Part shown: in pieces, positions 54,188 through 62,572 of the stretch
Layout: each line of letters opens with the position of its first letter
How positions within the stretch are numbered: position 1 is the stretch's first letter
Assembly (NCBI GenBank): GCA_963711675.1
Contig: CAVQFB010000013.1
Coordinates: 219,239 to 283,238, forward strand
From: CAVQFB01 sp963711675
GTDB lineage: Bacteria; Acidobacteriota; Terriglobia; Terriglobales; Acidobacteriaceae
Reading direction: 5' to 3'
DNA length: 64,000 nucleotides
Program-made: the position numbers and the translations under genes
Notes under the pieces: generated by a model
Database searches by the model: none
What the model saw: only the letters and a program-made list of their open reading frames with translations
Told to the model about the DNA's origin: nothing

Positions 54188-54222
54188 ACCTAGTACCAGG
54201 TACCTAGTGTTCGGTACTTGGA
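54188..54222. repeat. Heptanucleotide repeat array between tolA and tolB
   Basis: Units ACCTAGT, ACCAGGT, ACCTAGT, GTTCGGT, ACTTGGA, a variant of the array seen at 12683 and 29921. It lies in the 123-base tolA-tolB gap, ahead of the tolB ribosome site. Confidence 0.65.
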
Positions 54223-54296
54223 AAAGGCTTAGCCTCTTCGGGACCTGGATTCTGGGAGTGAAATTGGAAGCACGAATTATATTTCGAGGATTACAA

Positions 54297-55667
54297 TTGA
54301 ATTCATATCGTTATACGAGGTATCTGGCAGGAATGGGCACGGCGGAGCGTTGGTTGAGAGTGCTTGCGTTCGTGGCTTTGTTTGCGCTTCCGTCCTTCGG
54401 ACAAGACTGGATCCGCACGGGAACGGGTCTTGGGGTGGAGAAAATCCGGCTTGCGGTTCCCGATTTCAAAACCTCCACACAGGACGCCAAGAATGCAGAT
54501 CTGCTGAAGGCGTTTAACGACACACTCTGGAATGACCTCGATAACGCCGGCATCTTCGAGCTGGTGTCGAAGAGTTTCAATCCGCTGGACATCCCGGGCA
54601 CACCGGCAGAGGTTAAGTTCGAGCAGTGGAGCGCTCCTCCGCCAAACGCGTCGATGCTTGCGTTCGGCAACCTGGGCGTAACAGGCGATCGCGTTGCGGT
54701 ACAGGGCTGGCTGTATGACGTCAAGAACATCAGCTCACCCCAAGTCCTGGGCAAACAGTACACGGATGCCTCGACCGTAGAGGCGGCGCGTCTGATCGCG
54801 CACAAGTTTGCCGATGAGATCATCTTCCGGCTCGGCGGCGGCATCCAGGGTGTCGCTGAAAGCAAGATCTATTTCGTCAGCGACCGCAGCGGGCACAAAG
54901 AAATCTGGTCGATGGACTATGACGGGTCGAACCAGCGCCCGCTAACAACTTTGGGATCAATTTCGCTTTCGCCCCGCGTCTCGCCGGATGGCTCCCGCGT
55001 AGCCTTCAGTTCCCTGACAAAAAGCGGCTGGGAGATCATGATGTATTCGCTGGAACTTTCGCGAATGGTCACGTTCCCGCGCTTTGGCGGGACGAATCTC
55101 TCTCCGTCGTGGTCACCAGACGGAACCAGGCTGGCATTTTCAGGTTCGCGCACGGGGGCTTCGGAGATATACACGGCAGATGCTGCCGGCGGCAATTTGA
55201 AGCGGCTTACCAACGGGCGCGGCCCCGATGTCTCACCCTCGTGGAACCGGAAGACGGGATCGCAGATCGCCTTCGTCAGCGGACGAACGGGGCTGCCGCA
55301 GATTTACACCATGGAATCGGATGGCACGAACGTCCAGAAAATGACCGATCAGGGATATGCAGTGTCGCCGAGCTGGTCGCCGAACGGACAGTTCCTGACA
55401 TTTTCCTGGATGCGCAAATACGGGCCGGGCGCGCCGGGATCGAACGATCTTTATCTGATGGACATCGCCAGCAAGCAGTGGGTTCAGCTGACCCATGATG
55501 GGAGCCGGAATGATTTCCCCTCCTGGTCGCCGGACGGGCGGCATATTGTTTTCCAATCAAACCGCTCCGGCACCGAGCAGATTTGGAGCATACTGGCAGA
55601 CGGAACGAAATTGCAGCAGTTAACTTTTACCGGCCGCAATACGCAACCGAACTGGAGTTGGAAATAG
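54297..55667 (+). CDS. tolB: Tol-Pal periplasmic beta-propeller protein TolB
   Basis: 456 residues from TTG 54297, which has CGAGGA six bases upstream and leads directly into a signal peptide (ending PSFGQ); ATG 54333 is the alternative. An N-terminal TolB_N domain is followed by six-bladed propeller repeats with the pattern SPSWSPDGTRLAFSG and YFVSDRSGHKEIWSM. TolB binds Pal and TolA at the outer membrane during cell constriction. A 130-base spacer precedes pal. Confidence 0.94.
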   Translation: MNSYRYTRYLAGMGTAERWLRVLAFVALFALPSFGQDWIRTGTGLGVEKIRLAVPDFKTSTQDAKNADLLKAFNDTLWNDLDNAGIFELVSKSFNPLDIPGTPAEVKFEQWSAPPPNASMLAFGNLGVTGDRVAVQGWLYDVKNISSPQVLGKQYTDASTVEAARLIAHKFADEIIFRLGGGIQGVAESKIYFVSDRSGHKEIWSMDYDGSNQRPLTTLGSISLSPRVSPDGSRVAFSSLTKSGWEIMMYSLELSRMVTFPRFGGTNLSPSWSPDGTRLAFSGSRTGASEIYTADAAGGNLKRLTNGRGPDVSPSWNRKTGSQIAFVSGRTGLPQIYTMESDGTNVQKMTDQGYAVSPSWSPNGQFLTFSWMRKYGPGAPGSNDLYLMDIASKQWVQLTHDGSRNDFPSWSPDGRHIVFQSNRSGTEQIWSILADGTKLQQLTFTGRNTQPNWSWK

Positions 55668-55797
55668 CATTGCTTTCATACCTGGAGTCATACATCGAAC
55701 AAGTCTGGCGACCACGGACTGGTTGGCAATCCGCGGCGCCACCTAAAATCAGCCGCGCGCCCGAGCAACAGACGCGCGCATCCGCACGGAGGAGAAG

Positions 55798-56532
55798 GTG
55801 AAGCACTATAAGATGAAGTGGTTCATGCTCGTGTTAGCTTTGGGCGCCGTCATGTTGTTGGGTGCCTGCAAGAAGAAAACGGCCCCGCCGCCACCCCCGC
55901 CGCCACCCCCGCCAGCGGCTCCGACTGCGTCTTTGTCGGCAAACCCCAACACGATCGAGAAGGGACAGTCGACGACGCTCACCTGGCAGACCACGAACGC
56001 TACGGACGTCAAGATCGATTTCGTTGGACCGGTCGATCCCAATGGTTCGAAACAGGTGACACCGGATGATTCCACCACATATCACCTGACGGCCAAAGGA
56101 GCCGGCGGAACCCAGGAAGCCACGGCACGAGTCACAGTCACGGCTGCACCACCACCGCCGCCACCTCCGGCTTCGGCTACGGAAGAAGAGCTGTTCGCGC
56201 AGAATGTGAAGGACATCTACTTCGACTATGACAAGTCGGATGTTCGCGGTGACCAGCAGTCTGCGCTGCAAGGGGATGCTCAGTTCCTCAACCAGCATCC
56301 AGGCATGACCTTCACAATTGAAGGTCACTGCGACGAGCGCGGATCGACGGAGTACAACCTGGCGTTGGGAACGAGCCGCGCCGAGTCCGTCAAGAACGCG
56401 CTGGTCCAGGCGGGCGTGAATGCCAGCCGTATCAAGACCATCAGCTACGGCAAGGAGAAACCGTTCTGCATGCAGTCGAACGAACAGTGCTGGCAGGAAA
56501 ACCGCCGCGGCCACTTCGTTTATACGAGATAA
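55798..56532 (+). CDS. pal: Peptidoglycan-associated lipoprotein Pal with Ig-like insert
   Basis: 244 residues from GTG 55798 (GGAGGAG upstream). Lipobox LGAC at about residue 23, a run of ten prolines, an Ig-like domain (about 43-115, NPNTIEKGQSTTLTWQTTNA), a second Pro run, and an OmpA-type domain (DIYFDYDKSDVR, EGHCDERGSTEYNLALG) that binds peptidoglycan. Usual Pal lacks the central Ig-like domain. It anchors the outer membrane to the wall and pairs with TolB. Confidence 0.93.
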   Translation: MKHYKMKWFMLVLALGAVMLLGACKKKTAPPPPPPPPPPAAPTASLSANPNTIEKGQSTTLTWQTTNATDVKIDFVGPVDPNGSKQVTPDDSTTYHLTAKGAGGTQEATARVTVTAAPPPPPPPASATEEELFAQNVKDIYFDYDKSDVRGDQQSALQGDAQFLNQHPGMTFTIEGHCDERGSTEYNLALGTSRAESVKNALVQAGVNASRIKTISYGKEKPFCMQSNEQCWQENRRGHFVYTR

Positions 56533-56542
56533 CCTCATCGGG

Positions 56543-56690
56543 GGCGGCGAAGCGATTCGCCGCCTCTGATCTCGCTTACGCTCCAGTATCACGCAAGCTG
56601 CCCCGTTAGCGTTACCTTGCGACGGAGAGGTCGCGGTGCATAACCCGGTCGGAGGGGGGACCGACCAAATCAGCCGGAAGGCTGGACAGA
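56543..56690 (+). promoter_or_regulatory. Hairpin-rich pal-cpoB intergenic region, possible structured leader
   Basis: GGCGGCGAA-GCGA-TTCGCCGCC (56543-56564), nine perfect pairs just after pal, is followed by three smaller stems before cpoB: GCGAC-GGAGAG-GTCGC (near 56618), GGTCGG-AGGGGGGA-CCGACC (near 56647) and CAGCC-GGAA-GGCTG (near 56671), the last with a GNRA-type loop. No known riboswitch consensus was matched. It may be a processing or attenuation site or an unassigned leader. Confidence 0.4.
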
Positions 56691-56710
56691 TGGTGCAGTT
56701 TTAGCATCCA

Positions 56711-57592
56711 ATGGAATCCACTATGAAACTTCAACGATATTCGACCATAGCTGTGTTATCGGCGCTGTTTCTGGCCGTCCTTTTGTCGCCCACGGTGCCT
56801 GCCGGCGGGGCCAACAAGGACATGATCCAACTACAAACCCAAATGCAGCAAATGCAGGACCAGATGGCGCGAATGCAGCAGTCGTTCGACGAGCGCATGG
56901 GCGTGATGAAAAACCTCGTCGAACAGAACACCGACGCTGCGAACAAGGCAACCACCGCCATCGTCGGCCTGCAGACCGCTCTGGATAAGCAACAGGCGGA
57001 CTCCAGCGCGAAGGTGGACCAGGTTTCGGGGCAGATCCAGGCGCTCAACGACACGCTGGATGAATTGAAGACGCGGCTGGCGAAGGTGAGCAAACAATTA
57101 GAAGACATGCAGGCGGCGCAGCAGAATCTGAATTCGCAGCCGGGACAAACCCAAGGCCAGATGGCCGCACCTCCCGTACAGGCACCGCCCCCCGACGTGC
57201 TCTACAACAATGCCCTGCGCGACTACAACGGCGGCAAGAACGACATCGCCGCTCAGGAGTTCGGGGACTACATCAAGTACTATTCGAACACTGACCTCGC
57301 GGGAAATTCATTCTTTTACCTGGCCGAGATTCAATACAAACAGGGGAATTTCCAGCAAGCCGTGCAGAACTACGACCAGGTCCTGCAAAACTTTCCCGGA
57401 GGCAACAAGGCAGCATCGGCAGAGTTGAAGAAGGGCATGGCTTTGGTTCAGTTAGGGCAGAAAGAAGCCGGAATCACAGCCTTGAAGCACGTAGTACAGC
57501 GCTATCCGCGCACAAATGAAGCGCTGCAAGCTAAGGATCAGCTGCGACGGCTGGGCGTCACCACGGCGTCCAAGCCGCCGGCTGGCAGATAG
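56711..57592 (+). CDS. cpoB: Tol-Pal coordinator CpoB/YbgF
   Basis: 293 residues (ATG 56711; ATG 56723 in frame). A signal peptide is followed by an N-terminal coiled coil (QLQTQMQQMQDQMARMQQSF) that trimerises in CpoB, a Pro/Gln linker, and C-terminal TPRs (LYNNALRDYNGGKNDIAAQEF, FFYLAEIQYKQGNFQQAVQNYDQV). CpoB links outer-membrane constriction with wall synthesis. Last gene of the Tol-Pal operon. Confidence 0.93.
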   Translation: MESTMKLQRYSTIAVLSALFLAVLLSPTVPAGGANKDMIQLQTQMQQMQDQMARMQQSFDERMGVMKNLVEQNTDAANKATTAIVGLQTALDKQQADSSAKVDQVSGQIQALNDTLDELKTRLAKVSKQLEDMQAAQQNLNSQPGQTQGQMAAPPVQAPPPDVLYNNALRDYNGGKNDIAAQEFGDYIKYYSNTDLAGNSFFYLAEIQYKQGNFQQAVQNYDQVLQNFPGGNKAASAELKKGMALVQLGQKEAGITALKHVVQRYPRTNEALQAKDQLRRLGVTTASKPPAGR

Positions 57593-57687
57593 TCAGAGTT
57601 CCTTCTCCTGCTCCTGTTTCCATCTCTTCCCTTTTCCCTGGTCCTTCCACTGACGCCAATCAAGATTCAATCCCCCAAGCTACTGCC

Positions 57688-59799
57688 CTACTTCCACTCA
57701 ACAATCTTTGCCTCCGAGCAGGCATCCAGGTAGTCAGCGACAAGATCAACGGACAACGGGCCATACTCAGCGGAGACAGCGTCGCGAATCTCCCCCACTG
57801 TCCGCCTCCCGTCGACGAAGTTGGCAATCTCATACGCGTATAACTCTGATTGGTCCTGAACACTCAGCAGAGGAGTGGCGTCGGGGTTGAGAAGTTTGAC
57901 CTTTGAGTAGCGTTCCTTTCCAAGCCGAGCTAAGAGGACATTGTCGTTCTGATAAGTGAGCGGGCCGAAGTCTCCGATGCGGACGGGAACTCGCCGAGCA
58001 GCGGGAGTGTTTGCCCAAGGCGGACTCGGCGCCGATCCAGTGGCTCCACGGGATTTCGCTTGGGCGTCGAGCCAAGCATTGAAGGTGGTGGCTTGTGCAG
58101 TGAGAGCTTTGAGGCTTTCAGCATCTGCATTTGCAGGTCCGCCCGTAAATGCGACGAGCGAGTGTAATTCGGCGATCTCGCGTCGGAGAGCCTGGTTCAC
58201 AAGGTTGCGGGCCTCATACCAGTCCGCGTTGGGGTCAGATTTCGAATCGTCGACTAGGCGCTGGGCGTCCGCGAAGACCGGGCTCAGACGAGACCCACTC
58301 TGCGCCGCGAGGAACGGTAGCAGCTTGGGCAGCTGTGACGGGTTTAGGCCTGCGTAGACATAGCCGGAGGCGGCGCCGATCAGCGCGACGCGTCGCAGCT
58401 TCGTGGGATCGATCTGCTGTAAGGTGTCGTGGTCGGTGTGAATGTAGATGTCCGGCCAGTCCCGCAGATACAGGGACGGAACTGCGATGGTCGAGGAATC
58501 ATAGTCGTCGTGATCGCTGCCCGCAGAGTACGGGGTGACGTCGGCGATGAACTCGTTGCGACTTCCCTGCCCTCCGCCGCGAGTTTCAAGAACGGCAGCA
58601 TCGGGACTTGCGCCACTCTCCGCGTAGTCGGTCGCACCGTTGCGGATCGTATCGAGGAAGGTGGCACCGACATCGGTAACAAAGCTCGAGAGCGACCACG
58701 GCGTGGCGGTCACGTGGAAGACCGACTTGTTCTTGAAGGGGTCGCCGCCCGCCATGTCCATGTGAATGTCGGCGCGAAGGCGATTCCGGATTTCGGGATG
58801 CGAGGCGAGGAAGGCCATCGTGCCCTCGACTTCCGGCCCCCAGACAAAGCGCAGTGTGCGCGTGGGACGAGGAAGACTACCGGCACTAATGAGATGCGCG
58901 AGGATTCGGGCGTCCTCAAGAATGGTCACGCACCCACTTCCATTGTCGTTGGCACCGGGACGCTCGTGATCGAGATGGCAACTGTAGACAATTTCGCCGG
59001 CATTGGCATCAGACCCGGGAATCGTGGCGGTGATGACGGTCCAATGGCCAGGGCCAACCGTCGCCTTTACACGAGCACTTAGCGTTACGGATTCGCCAGC
59101 TTTCAGCCGGGCGCGATACGCTTCGGCGGCTTGGCGGGAAATCATGAAGGCGAAGCCAGAAGGTTGGCGCGCATCGAGGTGTCCCCAGCGGATCAGTGTG
59201 TTGTCGAGCCCAGACCACGCGGTGGTCTGGTTGGGCATGTCGCTGAGAATGCCCGCCGCGCCGTGCTTCATGACCGCAAGGTCTTGGACGCGGGCAAGAA
59301 CGCCGTCGGCGAGAACGATCTTGCCGCGAACATCTTTCCCCGAGTAGTCGGCCTCGCTGGCGCCGTTTCCGACATCGATCAGCGCGGTCTCAACGTCAGC
59401 GCTCCGGCTGTAGTCGGCGAGGCGTATGGGGTCAGTCGCCCAGTCGCCGATGAGTTGGTGTTGCGGACGCACTTCCCATAGCCGGCCTTCCTCGACAGTC
59501 CACCCGAAATAAGAGCGCATGAGGCCGTACTGCTTCACGCCGTCAATGGGGAACTCCTCGCTGTGCGCGTCGGCGAGACCGTACTCTTTGGCGCGCTGAA
59601 GGACGAACTGAGCGGCCTGGTCGAAGGCGGGAGTCGCGGGGACGCGATGCAACGTGGTCAGGTAGCGGAGATTCTCGTAGGGAACTGCACCGCTGGCCTC
59701 TTCGCGGAGAGAGATCCAATCGTGAGTCGAGAGAAAGGGCTGCTGGGCAAAAGCGACAACGGAACTAAGCAGGACGAAAGCGGAGATCACGCGAGCCAT
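57688..59799 (-). CDS. Exported M28 peptidase with PA domain and PqqD-like tail
   Basis: 703 residues from ATG 59799 (open to 59877). Signal peptide (ending AFAQ), a PA domain insert (about 130-245), and an M28 aminopeptidase domain with H275 (SCHLDHERPGAND285), E323/E325 (GPEVEGT), MDMAGGDP and HTDHDT as the dizinc ligands and catalytic Glu. The last 45 residues (DGRRTVGEIRDAVSAEYG, then VADYLDACSEAKIVEW) look like a PqqD-type winged helix, odd in a secreted enzyme. It hydrolyses peptides outside the cytoplasm. Confidence 0.9.
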   Translation of the reverse strand: MARVISAFVLLSSVVAFAQQPFLSTHDWISLREEASGAVPYENLRYLTTLHRVPATPAFDQAAQFVLQRAKEYGLADAHSEEFPIDGVKQYGLMRSYFGWTVEEGRLWEVRPQHQLIGDWATDPIRLADYSRSADVETALIDVGNGASEADYSGKDVRGKIVLADGVLARVQDLAVMKHGAAGILSDMPNQTTAWSGLDNTLIRWGHLDARQPSGFAFMISRQAAEAYRARLKAGESVTLSARVKATVGPGHWTVITATIPGSDANAGEIVYSCHLDHERPGANDNGSGCVTILEDARILAHLISAGSLPRPTRTLRFVWGPEVEGTMAFLASHPEIRNRLRADIHMDMAGGDPFKNKSVFHVTATPWSLSSFVTDVGATFLDTIRNGATDYAESGASPDAAVLETRGGGQGSRNEFIADVTPYSAGSDHDDYDSSTIAVPSLYLRDWPDIYIHTDHDTLQQIDPTKLRRVALIGAASGYVYAGLNPSQLPKLLPFLAAQSGSRLSPVFADAQRLVDDSKSDPNADWYEARNLVNQALRREIAELHSLVAFTGGPANADAESLKALTAQATTFNAWLDAQAKSRGATGSAPSPPWANTPAARRVPVRIGDFGPLTYQNDNVLLARLGKERYSKVKLLNPDATPLLSVQDQSELYAYEIANFVDGRRTVGEIRDAVSAEYGPLSVDLVADYLDACSEAKIVEWK

Positions 59800-59840
59800 A
59801 GGTGAGAGAGGATAGCACCTTGGCCTGCGCAATTTCGTGT

Positions 59841-59874
59841 CCCACCCTTTCGCAAAGTGCGCGAAAAGAGTGGG
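59841..59874. repeat. Family D imperfect hairpin
   Basis: CCCACCCTTTCGC and GCGCGAAAAGAGTGGG form an imperfect stem around AAAGT. A related palindrome lies at 14388-14420. It sits in the 90-base gap before the M28 gene. Confidence 0.6.
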
Positions 59875-59889
59875 CACGCGTTGTGATCG

Positions 59890-60446
59890 CTAGGCTGCCA
59901 CTTCAGTCTTCAACGCCTGCTCGATTTCCGCCATTTCGTTCGGACTTAGGCGAAATTCTGCAGCTCCGATGATCCCGGCCACCTGTTGCGGACTGCGAAA
60001 TCCCACGATGGCACCTGTCACCGCCGGGTGAGCGAGCGTCCACGCGATGGCCACTTCGCCCGGCGAGCGGCCATGGCGCTTGCCGATCTCCCGCAAATGT
60101 TCAACCAGGCGCAGATTGCGTAAAAGCAGCGGCTCCTTGAAATTGGGAGGTTGCGGCGCCAGTCTTCAGGAGTGAAATTTGCCACCCGTTCGCGGGTCAT
60201 CGACCCCGTGAGCAACCCGGCGGACATGGGTGAATAAACGATCACACCAATGTTGTTGGCGGTGCAGAAGGGCAGGATGTCTTCTTCGATCTCTCGTGTC
60301 ACGATGGAGTACGGAGGCTGAAGCGAGGTGATCGGTGCGATGGCCTGAGCGCGTTTCATCTGCGAGACGCTGAAATTGGAAACACCGATGTAGCGGACTT
60401 TCCCTTCCTGCTGGAGGCGGGCGAGTTCGGTCCAGCCTTTCTGCGC
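59890..60446 (-). pseudogene. Aldo/keto reductase, 5'-truncated and frameshifted
   Basis: Only the C-terminal two thirds remain: GWTELARLQQEGKVRYIGVSNFSVSQMKRAQ, split here by helix boundaries, then GVIVYSPMSAGLLTG and, after a missing base in GGG at 60145-60147, GKRHGRSPGEVAIAWTLAHP and IVGFRSPQQVAGI. The N-terminal third with the catalytic Tyr and first barrel strands is absent; upstream of about 60446 the sequence is unrelated. This looks like true truncation by recombination, unlike the compensated indels elsewhere. Confidence 0.8.
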
Positions 60447-60863
60447 ACCGTTATGGACCGGCGTTGGTCTCCACAAGTGGAAAGGCGTGAAACCAGAGCG
60501 CGATGGCGAGACGCAGTTATCCGAAGCCTGTTTGTGGGTGTTTGTGATAGTCATCGTCGCGATGGGGGGCTGGCTTACCCCGCATATGAAAGAGAGCAAG
60601 ACATGGACGAAATCAATGGCAACACAATTGTTGCAGAATGCGATACGTTCCCCTAAGGCGCGCCGCATCTTTGATCGTTACGAACTTCGAGGTTGTGGCG
60701 CGGGGGGTGGAGTTTGCGCTCAGTGCGGATACGAACTATTCCGCGCTCACCATTTTCAGGCATTTAGGTATTATGCATTTCAGTTAATAGCAGCTGTTTG
60801 TTGGCAACAAGGGTGCTGTTCCTGCACCGGGTAAGTTCGTATGCCGGTTTCCACGCCTTCACC
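60447..60863. other. Unassigned stretch replacing the 5' part of the aldo/keto reductase
   Basis: 417 bases, visibly richer in A/T than neighbouring genes. A plus-strand frame at 60487-60834 is open but has a Cys-rich, low-likelihood translation and no ribosome site. No transposase, inverted repeat pair or target duplication was found. Its origin is unknown. Confidence 0.45.
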
Positions 60864-62517
60864 TCACTGGATCTTGCCGGCAGCAAGCAGATCGAGAGCG
60901 TAGCGAAGGCTGGCATCGCTGTCGCCGCCATACTTTGAAAAGATGCGTAAACGTAGATTCAAAGTCAGGGCGGTATACGTTCGCCTTGGGATCGCGAGGC
61001 ATGAACAATTGCATTCCCTGTGAAATTAGACCGCGAATGCCAGACTCAGGCAGAGTGAATTCTGTGCCTCCCATGAATGCATTTGGCGATTGAGCTGAAG
61101 GCACCCCAACGACCGTTGCCCCCATCTGGTGTAACAGGAACATCGCCTGAAAGGCAGCGCTGAACGTACCTGGGTCGCAGAGAACAATAACCTTTGCGGG
61201 CCGGAACAGCGGTTTCCCGTGCAAAGCTTCGAGGGGCTTGGCCCAAGAAAGGCCCTTTTCATTCCACTCAGCGAACTTTTTGTTGCGCTTCTCTTCTGCT
61301 GTTCCCGGTTCATTTCCACCGGTAAATTCGTACTCGCCGACCACGAACCCCGGTTCCTTCTTTCGCTCTTCATCGACACTGGAATGAAATTGCTGCAGGT
61401 AAAGTGGTGATTTGACTTCCACGAACTCGGCATCATCCTTCCGGCCGAAGTAATCGTCACCATACATCTCATAAAGGAAAGGCACGATTACTGGAGTCGA
61501 GCCGCCGCCATTGCCTCGCAAGTCGATGATCAAGTTGCGAGTTTTGTGCTGCTTCATTTCCTCGAGCATCTGCGTTGCCGGTTCAGTGAGGGAGGGCACG
61601 CCCTGAATTGCGGCGTCGAGGTCTGCAGGCATCTCTTTTTTGTGAGCTTTGTAATACTCCTGAAGCGTTTCCTGGAGATTGCCGACGCGATAGCCTTTCA
61701 TGATCTCGTAGCTCTCGCGCGGGGTCATGGTTGCAACCCGCAGGTAGGCTGTTTTGTTCTCATCCAGAAAGAGGTAGTAATAGGGTTGATCGGGATGCGA
61801 TATCCACGTCCATGCGAATCGGTTTTTCCGACCACTTCTCCGGATCTTCAGGATGTGCGCCATCCCAGCTAATCGTCCGTTCTATCTTGTTTCCACCTGC
61901 GTCTTCCAGCGTGTAACGGACGCCCTGGGGGCGGTCGAGATCGGGAATAAGGTTCTTCAGCAGCTTGTAGCTGCGCAGGGCGAGCGCCACACCATAGTAA
62001 GTTCCATATTCATTCTCAGTACCGACTTCTGCTGACATCCGATTCAGAAGCTCGGCCATAGTGTGACCGTTGACCTCGACAATTTTGTCTCCTCGCGTTC
62101 CCTTCAGTTCCGGGAGGTCGGATGCGGTGAAGACGAGGGCATCGGAGGTGATTCCGAACTGCACGGCTAAACGTGGCGGGGGATCTTGCCATCGCGTGCG
62201 AGTGCCCCGGACCCGAGTGTGACCATCTTTCAGTGGTGCCACAAATTCTGCGAGACGCTCGGTGAGGTCAGGGACCGCCAGGCCATCCGCAGGCAAATCG
62301 CGGGTGAGTTGCTGTGCCTTCTTTTTGAATGCGATCTTCCCCCCAAATTTGTGTAGGGGTCGGGGTGAGTTGATTCCAGCAGCGAAATGAATGTTTTTGT
62401 GTCCTTAACTGCCTGATCGTGCGTGAGATACTTTGGGGGATTTCGTCACCCATAGCAGTAAGTGCAAAGCAAAGGCCGAGCGAACACCAGAATCGTTATT
62501 CGAAACTCTCGGGTCAT
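60864..62517 (-). pseudogene. S41-family (C-terminal processing) protease, five single-base frame breaks
   Basis: ATG 62517 opens a signal peptide that, after removing one base near 62483, reads SLGLCFALTA then MGDEIPPKYLTHDQ. Further breaks: -1 in the C run at 62435-62439, -1 at 62339-62344, +1 near 61803 and +1 near 60941; the native stop is TGA 60864-60866 after YALDLLAAGKIQ. Blocks include NLIIDLRGNGGGSTPV and CDPGTFSAAFQAMF, the serine loop of S41 tail-specific proteases, with a PDZ-like stretch near GDKIVEVNGHT. About 550 residues. Periplasmic. Confidence 0.82.
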
Positions 62518-62572
62518 CTTTCCAAAGACTCCAATCGTCGCGCCAGGATTAAATAGTAACTTTGCTTGCAGG

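Noticed and set aside
56590..56700. c-di-AMP (ydaO) or c-di-GMP riboswitch upstream of cpoB
   Set aside because: Hairpins and a GGGGGGACC word are suggestive, but the conserved junction sequences of those classes are not present.
60487..60834. 115-residue plus-strand frame in the stretch next to the truncated reductase
   Set aside because: Cys-rich, no ribosome site, no recognisable domain; treated as non-coding.
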